From the NCBI RefSeq assembly GCF_014648135.1, contig NZ_BMQN01000001.1:992001-1056000 (forward strand): DNA of 64,000 nt, in the 5' to 3' direction. Within the stretch, counting starts at the first letter, position 1. Each line of letters opens with the position of its first letter. Shown here piece after piece: positions 1 to 12,405 of the stretch. A program made the translations under genes and the position numbers. This DNA is from Deinococcus sedimenti (GTDB lineage Bacteria; Deinococcota; Deinococci; Deinococcales; Deinococcaceae). The notes under the pieces are model-generated. The model had not been told where the DNA came from. It saw nothing but the letters and a program-made list of their open reading frames with translations, and searched no databases.

Positions 1-319
1 TCATTCGGCCGGTGCGGGCACGGGCGGGGGCAGGCTCGGCGGACGGATCGGGTGCGCCCTGGGGGTACAGGGGCAGGTTGACGGGCGCTGGAGGCGCGGC
101 GACTTCCCGGTGCAGCCGGGCCATCAGGCGGTCCTCGGCACCTTCAGGCACCTCGGCGGGTGCCAGGGTGTCGGGCAGGCCGTGCAGGAGTTCCAGATCG
201 GCGCGGTACTCGCGTTGCAGGTCGGGGTCGGCGTCGAGGGCGGCCCGAACGCGCTGCTCGTCAGCCTGGTCCAGCTGCCCGAGGGCGAGGGCCAGCAGGT
301 CGTCTCGGGTGATGTTCAC
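1..319 (-). CDS. Anti-sigma factor, RskA-like N-terminal part (cut by window edge)
   Basis: The frame runs without a stop from a GTG to the left edge, giving at least 106 residues; the C-terminus lies outside the window. A strong AAGGAGG sits 6 nt before the GTG. The start reads VNITRDDLLALALGQLD, then an ADEQRVRAALDADPDLQREY stretch. This 'LALGQLD..E...V...L..DP.L..E' pattern is the alpha-helical sigma-binding domain of RskA-type anti-sigma factors, followed by a Pro/Ala-rich linker. No zinc-binding HxxxCxxC is visible. It starts 37 nt after the ECF sigma stop, so it very likely sequesters that sigma factor. Any membrane anchor would be beyond the edge. Confidence 0.8.
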   Translation of the reverse strand, partial: MNITRDDLLALALGQLDQADEQRVRAALDADPDLQREYRADLELLHGLPDTLAPAEVPEGAEDRLMARLHREVAAPPAPVNLPLYPQGAPDPSAEPAPARARTGRM

Positions 320-356
320 AGGTCACCTCCTTGGTGAAGCGAGCGGAGCGGGGGGT

Positions 357-893
357 TCACGGACGGCTGCCCAGGTGGGTGCGCATGCGGTCGATCGCGG
401 CGCGCAAGCGGGATTTTACGGTACCGACCGGCAACCCGGTGAGAATGGCGAGTTCGCTGTGCGAGTACCCGCGGTAGTACGCGAGTTCCACGAGGTGCCG
501 CTGGGTGTCGTCCAGCGTCTGCACGGCGGCCTGGGCCATGATCTGGGCGTCGCTGTCGGCCGAGCGGGTGGGCGAGTCCCAGTCCTCGATTTCCAGTGGG
601 GTGTCGGGCCGGTCGCGCAGCTCCTGCAGGAACCGGTGGTGGGCGATGCTGACCAGCCAGGTCTTGGCGCTGGCGCGGGCCGGGTCGAAGCGGGCGGCGT
701 GCCGCCAGGCGTTCATGAAGGCGTCCTGGACGCAGGTTTCCACGTCTTCGGTCTGCCGGAGCATGCGGTGGCCGAGGGAGTACAGCAGTCGCGAGTACCG
801 GCGGTGCAGTTCACGCAGCGCGTCCTCGGTGCCGTCGGCCATGGCGCGGATCAGCGCCTCGTCCGGCAGGTCGGGATGCAGGAGTGGGGTCAT
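357..893 (-). CDS. ECF-type RNA polymerase sigma factor
   Basis: A 178-residue group 4 sigma factor that would redirect RNA polymerase to stress or envelope promoters. Region 2 is seen as LHRRYSRLLYSLGHRML then the EDVETCVQDAFMNAW core-binding/-10 recognition segment. Region 4 is the helix-turn-helix YSHSELAILTGLPVGTVKSR. The ATG at 893 is preferred because the in-frame extension upstream is low-complexity and Arg-rich and lies outside the conserved domain. A TAGGCT box 11 nt before the ATG could give a very short leader. The anti-sigma gene follows on the same strand. Family assignment is secure; the regulon is unknown. Confidence 0.92.
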   Translation of the reverse strand: MTPLLHPDLPDEALIRAMADGTEDALRELHRRYSRLLYSLGHRMLRQTEDVETCVQDAFMNAWRHAARFDPARASAKTWLVSIAHHRFLQELRDRPDTPLEIEDWDSPTRSADSDAQIMAQAAVQTLDDTQRHLVELAYYRGYSHSELAILTGLPVGTVKSRLRAAIDRMRTHLGSRP

Positions 894-1026
894 AGAGTGA
901 GGTAAGCCTACCAGGGTCGTTCCGCTCCCGGCGCGGCGCATCCTGAGCTGCCGTTCATGCAGGCGGGCGCCGCGGACTGGGTCTGCGGGGGGTGCTGAGC
1001 TGGAGGTCCTCACGGCGGGGCCGGGG

Positions 1027-1284
1027 TCAGCTGCGCGGGGCCGTCACGTCGGCCGGATTCACGGGCGCGACGGAAGCGGCCACGCTCTGCGCGGCGGGCG
1101 CAGGAACGGGAGCGTGGGCGGGTGGGGTCAGGGTCAGGTCATCGCGGAAGCTCTGGGTGCTCTTGCGGAATTCACGCAGGCCGTTGCCGAGGCTCTTACC
1201 GAGCTCCGGGAGCTTGCGGGGGCCGAAGACGACCAGGGCGACGAGCAGCACGACGAGCAGTTCAGCGGGTCCGATGTTGGGCAT
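1027..1284 (-). CDS. tatA: Sec-independent translocase subunit TatA
   Basis: An 85-residue TatA/E protein. It has a short periplasmic start (MPNIGPAE), one membrane helix (residues about 7-20, LLVVLLVALVVFGP), the FGPRKLPELG hinge typical of TatA, an amphipathic helix (SLGNGLREFRKS) and a Pro/Ala-rich tail. It forms the pore-like component of twin-arginine protein export. An AGGAGA Shine-Dalgarno lies 9 nt before the ATG; an upstream in-frame extension was rejected because it has no such signal and would bury the membrane helix. No tatB or tatC is adjacent. It is transcribed away from the pseudouridine synthase. Confidence 0.93.
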   Translation of the reverse strand: MPNIGPAELLVVLLVALVVFGPRKLPELGKSLGNGLREFRKSTQSFRDDLTLTPPAHAPVPAPAAQSVAASVAPVNPADVTAPRS

Positions 1285-1496
1285 GGTGGGGTCTCCTGTA
1301 CGGTCTGGGAAGGCGGCCAGACAGGCGCGGGGCCGGTGCTGGGGCGGAGGGTGGAACGGAGGCCCGGGTCGGGTCCCTCGCTTCACCCAGTCATATGCGG
1401 ACCGTGCGTGGTCGGATCAACCCCAGGCGTGGGGATGAAGCCCAGGTGAACGTCGCCACATCACGCGGCGGTCCCCCGGGGCGTCCGCCCGCGGTC

Positions 1497-1502
1497 TACA
1501 CT
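1497..1502 (+). promoter_or_regulatory. -10 box of a leaderless promoter (pseudouridine synthase)
   Basis: TACACT lies 7 nt before the GTG at 1510, so transcription would begin at or next to the start codon. It supports that GTG over the later in-frame ATG at 1552. Confidence 0.6.
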
Positions 1503-1509
1503 CGGGCGC

Positions 1510-2481
<972 letters not shown>

Positions 2482-2526
2482 AGCGACCGCACGGAGGCCG
2501 GAGGCGCGCCCGGACATGGGCACCAC

Positions 2527-2555
2527 TTGCAATCAGTTCAGGAATCGGGTAGCAT
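2527..2555 (+). promoter_or_regulatory. Sigma70-type promoter of the DEAD-box helicase gene
   Basis: TTGCAA (2527-2532), a 17-nt spacer, then TAGCAT (2550-2555). Transcription should start near 2562, leaving a leader of about 125 nt before the ATG at 2686. The leader includes a small hairpin (ACGGGA/TCCCGT around 2574-2588). Confidence 0.7.
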
Positions 2556-2672
2556 TTCAATTCGTGCGCCGCGACGGGAGGTTCCCGTGCGGCTGGAAGG
2601 TGCCCCCACTTTCAGGACATGCTGGATGCCGTTTCAAAGGGCGTTTGCTGGTCACTGGGGCTGTGCTTTCCC

Positions 2673-4503
<1,831 letters not shown>

Positions 4504-4517
4504 GCCCACCAGTTAAG

Positions 4518-4550
4518 AAGCGCCTCCCTATGACAGGGAGGCGCTTTTCT
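4518..4550 (+). terminator. Rho-independent terminator of the helicase gene
   Basis: An 11-bp stem (AAGCGCCTCCC with GGGAGGCGCTT) with a 7-nt loop, followed by TTCTTG. It starts 15 nt after the helicase stop and can also serve the convergent phosphoesterase gene. Confidence 0.9.
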
Positions 4551-4559
4551 TGTCGTGTG

Positions 4560-5285
4560 TCACGGTTCGCGTCCGGCGCTCAGCCAGTGGGCCTCGTGGT
4601 CGCCTGCTCCTGCCGGCCCATGCGCGCGGGCCCACGCGGCGGCGGCCTGCGTGTCGTAGGGCACGCGGCGGAATTGCACGTCCCAGTGCCCGGCGCGGCG
4701 GGTGAGCTGCACCCAGCGGGCCAGCGGCAGCCCGTCCTTCTGCCGGGAGACGGGTCCGGCGTTCACGATGGTCAGGCCGTCCACGACGGTCAGCATCTCG
4801 CGGTGGGTGTGTCCGACGACGCACACGCGGCCCCCCATGTCGAAGCTGAGGCCGCCGAGTCGCTCGCGCAGTTCCCGGAAGTGGGCGGGGCGAGTGTGCC
4901 CGTCCGGGGATTCCGTGAGCATTAGGTCCTCCCAGGGATTGCGGGGGCTGCCGTGCGCGACGCGGACCTCACCGCCCGCCGTGTCAAGGTGGGTGGGCAG
5001 GGCCGCGAGGGTCGCGGGGACGTCCGTCGGGAGCTGGGCGCGCACCCAGGCACGCATCGTTTCCTTACCGTCGCGCAGGGCCGCGACGCGTTCGTCGGTG
5101 TTGCCGCGCACGCTGGGCGGGGCGTGCTCCTGTTGCAGTGCCCAGGCGCCAGCGGGGTCCGAGCAGCCCCAGACGGTGTCCCCCAGGTTCAGCACCTGAT
5201 CTGGGCTCGCCGCTCGGATGTCGTCCAGCACGGCGCGCAGCGCGAAGGCGTTGCCGTGCACGTCGCCCAGGATCGCGAGGCGCAT
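4560..5285 (-). CDS. Metallophosphoesterase (calcineurin-like, YfcE/ApaH type)
   Basis: A 241-residue two-metal phosphoesterase. Metal-binding motifs appear in order: GDVHG (residues 7-11), NLGDTVWG, GNTDE, the isolated His of VAHGSPRN, and VVGHTHREM, then the closing VNAGPVSRQKDG typical of YfcE/MJ0936-like proteins. It probably hydrolyses phosphodiesters or a nucleotide; the substrate cannot be read from sequence. The ATG overlaps the stop of the upstream membrane-protein gene by one base (TGATG), which implies translational coupling. It converges on the helicase terminator. Confidence 0.85.
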   Translation of the reverse strand: MRLAILGDVHGNAFALRAVLDDIRAASPDQVLNLGDTVWGCSDPAGAWALQQEHAPPSVRGNTDERVAALRDGKETMRAWVRAQLPTDVPATLAALPTHLDTAGGEVRVAHGSPRNPWEDLMLTESPDGHTRPAHFRELRERLGGLSFDMGGRVCVVGHTHREMLTVVDGLTIVNAGPVSRQKDGLPLARWVQLTRRAGHWDVQFRRVPYDTQAAAAWARAHGPAGAGDHEAHWLSAGREP

Positions 5286-5650
5286 CAACGGGTGGGCTTG
5301 CGGATCGCGGCGAACAGCAGTGAGAACAGGGCCACTGTGATCAGGTATGAAGCGAGCGACGCGGCGGGCGTGAAGGCGGGGCTCAGGGCGTCGTGCGCGA
5401 ACTTGTAGATTGCGTACGGCACCGCCCAGCCCATCGCGTACAGCGCGGCGCGCGGCAGGAACTCCCGCGTGGTGGCCGCCTGCGGGAAGTAGCGGATGGG
5501 CAGCAGCATGGCGGGCAGCAGCAGCAGCTGCGCGAGGAAAAACCAGGGCGGCAGGGTGTCCAGGCCGTAGTCGAGCGCGGCGAACAGGATGTTCACGGCA
5601 GCGATGACCACGCCGGTGATCAGGGCCGTGCGGAGGATGGGGGCATTCAC
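5285..5650 (-). CDS. Small four-helix membrane protein of unknown function
   Basis: A 121-residue integral membrane protein with four hydrophobic segments: ALITGVVIAAVNILFAAL, FFLAQLLLLPAMLLPI, ALYAMGWAVPYAIYKF and LASYLITVALFSLLFAAI, ending in a basic RKPTR tail. I do not recognise the family. The GTG at 5650 places helix 1 near the N-terminus; a longer ATG-started reading at 5713 would add an Arg-rich extension. It is coupled to the downstream phosphoesterase by a one-base overlap. Confidence 0.65.
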   Translation of the reverse strand: MNAPILRTALITGVVIAAVNILFAALDYGLDTLPPWFFLAQLLLLPAMLLPIRYFPQAATTREFLPRAALYAMGWAVPYAIYKFAHDALSPAFTPAASLASYLITVALFSLLFAAIRKPTR

Positions 5651-5733
5651 CCGCCCATGCTGCCACGATCGGAGCAGGGGAACGCGCCGGGCCGCTTCAT
5701 GGGCCCTGCACATTCCCCCCCTCGCTGTCTGGT

Positions 5734-6731
<998 letters not shown>

Positions 6732-6735
<4 letters not shown>

Positions 6736-7190
6736 GCGGGTCTCCTCTGCGCGAGAATCCAGGGCATCGCGCGCGGCATCAGACGGGGCAGGATCAGCAA
6801 GGACTGGATCGGCACGGCGATCAGCGTGACGACCAGGGTCAGGACGGGAATGGGGACCCTCCCCGCCAGGATCGGCAGAACCAGCAGCAGGACGGCCGTG
6901 ATCAGAGGGTAGGTGACGGCCCACACGAGCAGCGCCACGCGGTGGTGCGCCGCGCCGTGCAGCGACGGGAACCGCACCCAGCCGCCACTGAGCCGCTCGA
7001 TCAGGGGGAACACGACGTAGTGGGTTAGGGGGACGAGCAGCGCGGTCAGCAGCAGCGCGATCAGGGGGGTGGGGTAGTGGCCCAGCAATGAGGGACCGAG
7101 GATCAGCAGCAGCGTGGTGATGGTCGGGTAGATGCCCAGCCAGCGGGCCACGGCCAGTCGCCAGGGTGTGGAGGCTGGAGGACGGGTCAA
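6732..7190 (-). CDS. Integral membrane protein in the merR operon
   Basis: A 152-residue protein with four predicted helices: [56 protein letters not shown] and [20 protein letters not shown] do not recognise the family. The start is probably the TTG at 7190, whose last two bases begin the merR stop (TTGA); no ATG or GTG fits better. The downstream stop overlaps the reductase ATG. The tight coupling on both sides says it is expressed with the MerR regulator and reductase. Confidence 0.7.
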
Positions 7191-7621
7191 GCGTAGTCCT
7201 TGCGCGCGGTGGTGGTCAGCGGCGGGAGCGGCAGCGCGGTCGTGCCGTCGCAGGCGAGGTGGGTGTCGTAGCGGGCGATCTTGGCGCGGATGGCGGTGAG
7301 GTCCGCCTGCAGGTCCCGGAGGCGAGTTTCGACTTCGTGCTGATGGGCGACGAGCAGGGCGCGGCGTGCGGGGGCGGTGTGCTCGCCCTCGCGCACCAGG
7401 GCCATGTAGGCGCGCAGGCCCGCCATGCCCATACCGGTGCCGCGCAGGTGCAGCAGGAAGCGCAGCAGGCTCAGTTCACGTTCGCTGTAGCGGCGGTCTC
7501 CTCCGCTGGCGCGGGGCACGTCCAGCAGGCCCTCGCGGTCGTAGTAGCGCAGGGTGTGCGGGCTGACACCCAGCTGCGCGGCGGCGTCCTGAATGCTCAG
7601 GTGGGGGGTGGGCTCGGTCAT
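7187..7621 (-). CDS. MerR-family transcriptional regulator
   Basis: A 144-residue regulator. The winged helix-turn-helix is at residues about 9-50 ([22 protein letters not shown], then the [16 protein letters not shown] wing). A dimerisation coiled coil follows ([27 protein letters not shown]). The effector region lacks the Cys pairs of metal-sensing MerR proteins and resembles AdhR/YfmP-type stress regulators. It is the first gene of a three-gene operon with a membrane protein and an aldo/keto reductase. A 19-bp-spacer promoter with a central dyad lies directly in front, so it probably regulates its own operon. Confidence 0.93.
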   Translation of the reverse strand: MTEPTPHLSIQDAAAQLGVSPHTLRYYDREGLLDVPRASGGDRRYSERELSLLRFLLHLRGTGMGMAGLRAYMALVREGEHTAPARRALLVAHQHEVETRLRDLQADLTAIRAKIARYDTHLACDGTTALPLPPLTTTARKDYA

Positions 7622-7627
7622 GCCTGC

Positions 7628-7658
7628 ACCGTACGCCTTCGAGTGCGCTCGAAGTCAA
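7628..7658 (-). promoter_or_regulatory. MerR-type promoter/operator with 19-bp spacer
   Basis: Read on the minus strand: TTGACT (7658-7653), a 19-nt spacer, TACGGT (7633-7628), then only 6 nt to the merR ATG. The dyad CTTCGAG-4 nt-CTCGAAG (7637-7654) lies between the boxes. Overlong spacers with a centred dyad are the hallmark of promoters that MerR proteins activate by DNA distortion. The short distance to the ATG implies a leaderless mRNA. Confidence 0.88.
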
Positions 7659-7705
7659 GACCACGCCCAGCGGGAGCGTTGCCTGTGCAACGGGTGCGCC
7701 GCCGG

Positions 7706-8410
7706 TCAGGTGGCGGTGTCGAGCAGCAGCCGCGGTCGGAACTTCAGGCCGTCCGCCGCGACCAGGTGCGCCGGGACGCCGTTCACGTGCCGCATGGCCC
7801 GCTCGGGCGGCACGCCGTGCAGGTGACCGTACACGATCAGGTCAGGCCGTGCGTCGTCGATCACGCGCGTGATGGGGTTGGCGGGGTACGGCGGGGTGCC
7901 CGGGGGATAGTGCAGCATCAGGATGAGGTGGTCGCCGGGCTGCCGGAGTCTGCGCGCAGCCTGCACGCTGAGGCTCAGGCGTTCCGCCTCGCGTTCCAGC
8001 AGGCGCTGGTCGTCCGTGCCGAGGGGCTCGAAGCCGGGTGTGGTCCAGCCGCGCGAACCGCACACCACGACGTTCCCCACCCGCACGGCGTCGTTCACGA
8101 CCGCCAGCATGCCCTCGGGGAGGGCCGCGCGGAGTTTCGACGCGGTGGGCCACCAGTAGTCGTGGTTGCCGCGCAGCAGGACCTTCGTGCCCGGCAGCGC
8201 CGCGACGGGTGCGAGGTCCTGCATCGCGTCGGGCAGCCGCATCGCCCAGGACAGGTCGCCGGGCAGCAGGACCAGATCCCCGCCTGTGACGGTGGCGCGC
8301 CACTCGTCGAAGATCGCCTGGGGGTGCCCGGCCCACTGCGGCCCGAACACCGTCATGGGTTTCGGGGTGCAGAAGGCGAGGTGCAGGTCAGCGATCGCGT
8401 ACACGCGCAT
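7706..8410 (-). CDS. Metallophosphoesterase (predicted phosphohydrolase)
   Basis: A 234-residue calcineurin-like phosphoesterase, distinct from the one near 5 kb. Metal-binding motifs in order are IADLHL (residues 6-11), [18 protein letters not shown], the His of LMLHYPPG and VYGHLHGV. A Trp-rich WWPTASKL follows GNHD. This is the bacterial 'Icc-like predicted phosphohydrolase' layout; the substrate is unknown. It is stand-alone, between the merR operon and tRNA-Pro. Confidence 0.85.
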   Translation of the reverse strand: MRVYAIADLHLAFCTPKPMTVFGPQWAGHPQAIFDEWRATVTGGDLVLLPGDLSWAMRLPDAMQDLAPVAALPGTKVLLRGNHDYWWPTASKLRAALPEGMLAVVNDAVRVGNVVVCGSRGWTTPGFEPLGTDDQRLLEREAERLSLSVQAARRLRQPGDHLILMLHYPPGTPPYPANPITRVIDDARPDLIVYGHLHGVPPERAMRHVNGVPAHLVAADGLKFRPRLLLDTAT

Positions 8411-8487
8411 GGGCAGTCTCCGGGGGTGGGGTGGGCGGGTGGGCGTGGCGAAAGGGCCCTCCCGGGTGGGGAGGGCCCTGTCATGGA

Positions 8488-8564
<77 letters not shown>

Positions 8565-8640
8565 AACCCGACCATCACCCGCCGCCGGGCGGCTGGGCAG
8601 GGAGAAGTCTACGCGGCCCCCCCCGGGGTGTCAAGCGAAC

Positions 8641-8672
8641 GCGCCGCTCCGGTCAGGCCTCCGGAGCGGCGC
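8641..8672 (-). terminator. GC-rich hairpin after the TPR protein gene
   Basis: A perfect 12-bp stem (GCGCCGCTCCGG with CCGGAGCGGCGC) and an 8-nt loop, starting 10 nt beyond the stop of the minus-strand TPR gene. There is no T-tract, so it may act as a processing stop or weak terminator ahead of tRNA-Pro. Confidence 0.6.
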
Positions 8673-8682
8673 GCGGCGCAGG

Positions 8683-9378
8683 TTACTTCAGTTTGGCGAG
8701 GGTCGCTTTGGCGGTTTCCTCGTCACGTTTTTCCCAGAAGGTGTTCGCGCTGAAGCCAATCGCCTTCTCAAGCTGCGCGGCCGCGTCGGCCTTGCGGCCC
8801 TGGAGGATCAGGGCGTTGGCATATTCGATGCGGTGCACGGCGGTGGTGGGTTCCAGCGCGATGGCCTTCTCGAAGTTGGGGATGATCTGGTTCTTGTCCG
8901 CGCCGGTCGCGCGGGTGGCGATGAAGCCCTTGGAGATCAGGTTGGCGTGCCACAGACCCAGGGCCACGTACGCGCCGGCCATCTTGGGATCGAGCTTGAC
9001 GGCCATGTCGAGGTTCTTCTTCATCTCGCCCGCCAAGCCGAGGCTCTGGAGGATGCCGCTGAACTGCGCGAGGCGGCCCTGCGCGCGGGCCAGTTCGAAG
9101 TACGCGTCGGCGTTGTTCTTGTCCTTGGCGATGGCCTGCTTGGCGTAGCCCTGGGCCTTCTCGAACAGGGCCTTCTTCTGGCTGTCGGCCACGAGGCCCG
9201 CGCCGGCGGTGGTGGCCTCGGCGGCCAGGGCGAGGCTGTCACTGGTGTTCAGGTCGGCGGCGGCGGCGGCGGCGTCCTGCCACTTGCCCGCGTCGAGCAT
9301 GTTCTGGGCGGCCTGGATGGACTGGGCGGACGCGGTGGCGATCAGGGCAAGGGACAGGGTCAGGGCGATCTTACGCAT
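8683..9378 (-). CDS. Exported TPR-repeat protein
   Basis: A 231-residue protein with a clear signal peptide ([20 protein letters not shown]). The mature part is helical with TPR-like units: [39 protein letters not shown], and [19 protein letters not shown] followed by [14 protein letters not shown] proteins of this kind act as periplasmic or envelope scaffolds; no enzymatic motif is present. A GGAGG site precedes the ATG at 9378, and a TATAGT box lies about 47 nt upstream. The in-frame upstream extension was rejected because it would bury the signal peptide. Confidence 0.82.
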   Translation of the reverse strand: MRKIALTLSLALIATASAQSIQAAQNMLDAGKWQDAAAAAADLNTSDSLALAAEATTAGAGLVADSQKKALFEKAQGYAKQAIAKDKNNADAYFELARAQGRLAQFSGILQSLGLAGEMKKNLDMAVKLDPKMAGAYVALGLWHANLISKGFIATRATGADKNQIIPNFEKAIALEPTTAVHRIEYANALILQGRKADAAAQLEKAIGFSANTFWEKRDEETAKATLAKLK

Positions 9379-9424
9379 GTGGGGTTCCTCCGGTGAAGGG
9401 CAGTTGGGTTGGGTGCTGCGTGAA

Positions 9425-9430
9425 ACTATA
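9425..9430 (-). promoter_or_regulatory. -10 box of the TPR protein gene
   Basis: TATAGT on the minus strand, close to the sigma70 consensus. It would give a leader of about 40 nt that contains the GGAGG. No convincing -35 hexamer was found at 16-18 nt. Confidence 0.5.
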
Positions 9431-9537
9431 CACGCCCGTGGGCAGGTGAAGCTGACGGGGTCGTCAGGAACGGCACGCACGGGTTGTTCTGCACCGGGTT
9501 CAGCGGCTGGCGGCGGGGTGCTACGCTCGGTGCAGCC

Positions 9538-12405
9538 GTGGACTGGAAAGCGATCCTCAAGGACCTGCGCGGGCGGGTGCCCCCCACCGGGGGGGGCGTC
9601 GTGCCGGGCAGTCTGCGCTGGCTGGAGCGCCGCATGCAGGAGGTCGGGGCCAGTCCCAGCAGCGTGCGCAACATCGTGTACCGGGACGTGGGCACCACCC
9701 GGGACAAGGCGGCGCTGCGGGCCGTTCTGGAGGACCTGGCCCGTGATCTCGGCACGCCCCTGAGTGCGCCCCCGGCCCAGGCGACCCTGGAGGTGGACGA
9801 CCTGGAACTCCTGGGCCGCAGTAAGAAGAGGGCGTTCCGGCAGTTCACAGCGGGCGTCCGCGCGGGCCGAGCGCCGCGCCTGATCGTGAGCGGCCCACCG
9901 GGTGCCGGGAAGACCGTGCTGCTCTCACGGGTGGCGGCGGCGCTGGAGGCGCAGGGCATGCCGGTCGTCACGTTGCGCCTCGGTGGAGCAGGGTCAGGGC
10001 TTCCGGCCCCGGCGGGCCCGGTGGGGTCATCCTTCGCGGCGCAGGCGCAGGCGCAGCTGGACGCGGCGCGGGCGGTCCTCCCGACCGGGGGGGCGCTGCT
10101 GGTGCGGGTATCGTCGGACCTGCGCCCACTGGGGGCCGCCCCGCGCCTGCCGGGCGGGGCCGCGGCCACACCAGCAGTGTGGGCCCTCGAGTCACTGCTG
10201 CGCCGCGCGCCGAGGGAGGTGGCCGTCCTGCTGGCCGTCGAGGGAGACGCGCCGCCCGATCCGGGCGTGGACGTCATCGAGTTGCGGCCGCCCACGCCGA
10301 CCGAGGCGCGCACGTACCTGATGACGCGCCTGGGCGTGACCCGCGCCGAGGCCGACCGGCTGGTCCGGGAGACCGGGCGGCACCTGGACCGACTGACCCT
10401 GCTGGCGAACGTGGCAGGTGAGGGCGGGGCGTCGCCCGCGGACCTGCTGAACGACCCGGAATCCTGGCGACTGGTGACCGCCACGGCCGCACTGCACGCC
10501 GCGCAGCCTGAGGGGCGGGACTGGTCGGAGGCGCTGCTGGCGAACCTGCTGGGCGCGTCGCCGCTGACGGTGCCCCCCCACGCGCGGGCCCTGCTGCTGG
10601 GCGGCGCTGGAGGCTGGCGCGCCACGCCGGCGCTGGAACGGGCCTGGCCCGCCGTTCCTGCCGAGGACCGGCGCGTGGCCCTGCGGACCCTGGCCGCGCT
10701 GGACGCCGGGCAGGGCTTCGGGCCGCACCGCCTGGGTGCGCTCGCGGCACTGGGCGACTGGGCCGCGCTGGCGGGCCAGGTGACGCAGCGACCCGACGAC
10801 GCGCGCCACCTGCCTGCGTTGTGGCCACGGGTGCGCGGCGCGACGGGACCGGCGCGCGAGGCGCTGGCGCGTGCGGTGGTCGTGCATCACGCTGGGCGGG
10901 GCGAGTACAACGACCCGCGCGCCCGCGACGCGCTGTTCACCCTCTTGGAATCCGGTTCGGACGCGGTGCGTGGCTGGGCCCGAGTGAAACTGGCCGAGAG
11001 CAGCCTGGAGGCGGGGCGGATGGACGCGGCCCGCGCGCAGCTGGACCACCCGGACGTGACCGGCATGGACGCCCGTGACCCGTGGGCGGCCGCGGCCGAG
11101 ATGGACGCTCTGCTCGTCCGCGCGGCCCTGGCCCGCTGGCGCGGGGACCTGGCGGGCGCGACCGAGGCGGCGCAGGACCCGCGTCTGGCGCGGGGGGGCC
11201 CGCGCGCGCTGCTGTGGCGGGGCCTGATCGCGAAGGACGCGGGGCGCTGGCCCGAGGCGCTCGCGGCGCTGCGGGACGTTCCGGCGTCCAGTCCGCTGCT
11301 GTCGGCCCGCGCGCGGTACCAGGAGGGGGACCTGCTGCTGCGCCTGGGTCAACCCCAGGGGGCGCTGGCGGCGCTGCTGGACGCGCACGCGCGGCTGGCG
11401 GCGGCGGGCGGTTCTCCGGAGGAGCAGGCGCGGGTGCTGGCCCGGGCGGGCACGGCCCTGCGCCGACTGGGCCGCGCGGAGGAGGGACTGGAACGGCTGA
11501 CCGCGGCGCTGGCGCTGGTCCCGGCCGAGGAGCGCCGACACGTGGACGGGGTGCCCCGCGCCCGGCTCCTGTCGGAGGGGGTGCCGCTGCTGCTGGCGCT
11601 GGGCCGAGTGGAGGACGCTCAGCGGCAGGTCGCGCAGGCGCTGACGCTGCTGTCACGCAGTGGCTCGCGACCCGCGGAGACCGGGTACCGCGAGCGCCGC
11701 ACCCGGTACCGCGCGGCCCTGACGTACCTGACTCGGGGTCTGGGCGTGCCGTACCTGCCGCCGCTGAGTGGCGCGCTGGACGACAACGCCGACCTCCGGC
11801 AGGCGCGGGCGCTGCTGAGAGCGTTGCTGGCCGCGCCTCTGGGGAGCGCCGACCGCGAGGTGACGCTCCGGTTCGACATGCTGCTCAGCCTGTCGCTCGC
11901 CACGCCGGACGCAGAGGCGGCAGCCGCGCACATGCGGGAGGCGCTGACCCTGGCGTCCCACCCGTACGAGGAGGCCCAGGCGCGGGCGATGCTGGGTGAC
12001 GCGCAGCTGCGGGCCGGTCGGGCGGATGCGGCGCTGGCCAGCGTGAACCGCGCGCACGCGCTGCTGCGGCGACCGGCGCCGGGTGGCCTGCCGCAGGACC
12101 CCGGCCTCGACGCGCAGCTGCTGGCCGTCGAGGCCCGTGCGGCCATTCGGGACGGGCACGTCCCACCACTCGACACGCTGGCTCACCTGCGCGCGGCGCT
12201 GGCCCAGCCGGATCTGCGGCCCTTCAGGGCGGGCGTGTGGCGCGAGGCGGGCCGTGCTCTGGAGGGCACCGGCGGGGGCGCACAGCTGCTGCAGGCGTGG
12301 GGCGTGCCGGACGCCCTGCTCGACTGGCGGGTCCCGGACGCGTTGGTGGCGGCCGAACTGTCCGGCGACCTCACGGGACCCGCTGGGCACACGGAATCGT
12401 CCTGA
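9538..12405 (+). CDS. Large P-loop NTPase with C-terminal TPR repeats (STAND-like)
   Basis: About 955 residues. After an N-terminal region without recognised domain (1-90) comes a P-loop NTPase: Walker A GPPGAGKT at 119-126 and a hydrophobic Walker B-like strand (GALLVRVSSDLRP). Residues from about 480 onward are a long run of Ala/Leu-rich helical pairs that look like TPRs. NTPase plus TPR is the MalT/STAND layout (ligand-sensing switches), but no terminal DNA-binding domain is seen. The GTG at 9538 is chosen; a TACGCT box lies 10 nt upstream. A TTG at 9484 is a weaker alternative. A dispersed repeat begins right after the stop. No catalytic role can be assigned. Confidence 0.75.
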   Translation: MDWKAILKDLRGRVPPTGGGVVPGSLRWLERRMQEVGASPSSVRNIVYRDVGTTRDKAALRAVLEDLARDLGTPLSAPPAQATLEVDDLELLGRSKKRAFRQFTAGVRAGRAPRLIVSGPPGAGKTVLLSRVAAALEAQGMPVVTLRLGGAGSGLPAPAGPVGSSFAAQAQAQLDAARAVLPTGGALLVRVSSDLRPLGAAPRLPGGAAATPAVWALESLLRRAPREVAVLLAVEGDAPPDPGVDVIELRPPTPTEARTYLMTRLGVTRAEADRLVRETGRHLDRLTLLANVAGEGGASPADLLNDPESWRLVTATAALHAAQPEGRDWSEALLANLLGASPLTVPPHARALLLGGAGGWRATPALERAWPAVPAEDRRVALRTLAALDAGQGFGPHRLGALAALGDWAALAGQVTQRPDDARHLPALWPRVRGATGPAREALARAVVVHHAGRGEYNDPRARDALFTLLESGSDAVRGWARVKLAESSLEAGRMDAARAQLDHPDVTGMDARDPWAAAAEMDALLVRAALARWRGDLAGATEAAQDPRLARGGPRALLWRGLIAKDAGRWPEALAALRDVPASSPLLSARARYQEGDLLLRLGQPQGALAALLDAHARLAAAGGSPEEQARVLARAGTALRRLGRAEEGLERLTAALALVPAEERRHVDGVPRARLLSEGVPLLLALGRVEDAQRQVAQALTLLSRSGSRPAETGYRERRTRYRAALTYLTRGLGVPYLPPLSGALDDNADLRQARALLRALLAAPLGSADREVTLRFDMLLSLSLATPDAEAAAAHMREALTLASHPYEEAQARAMLGDAQLRAGRADAALASVNRAHALLRRPAPGGLPQDPGLDAQLLAVEARAAIRDGHVPPLDTLAHLRAALAQPDLRPFRAGVWREAGRALEGTGGGAQLLQAWGVPDALLDWRVPDALVAAELSGDLTGPAGHTESS

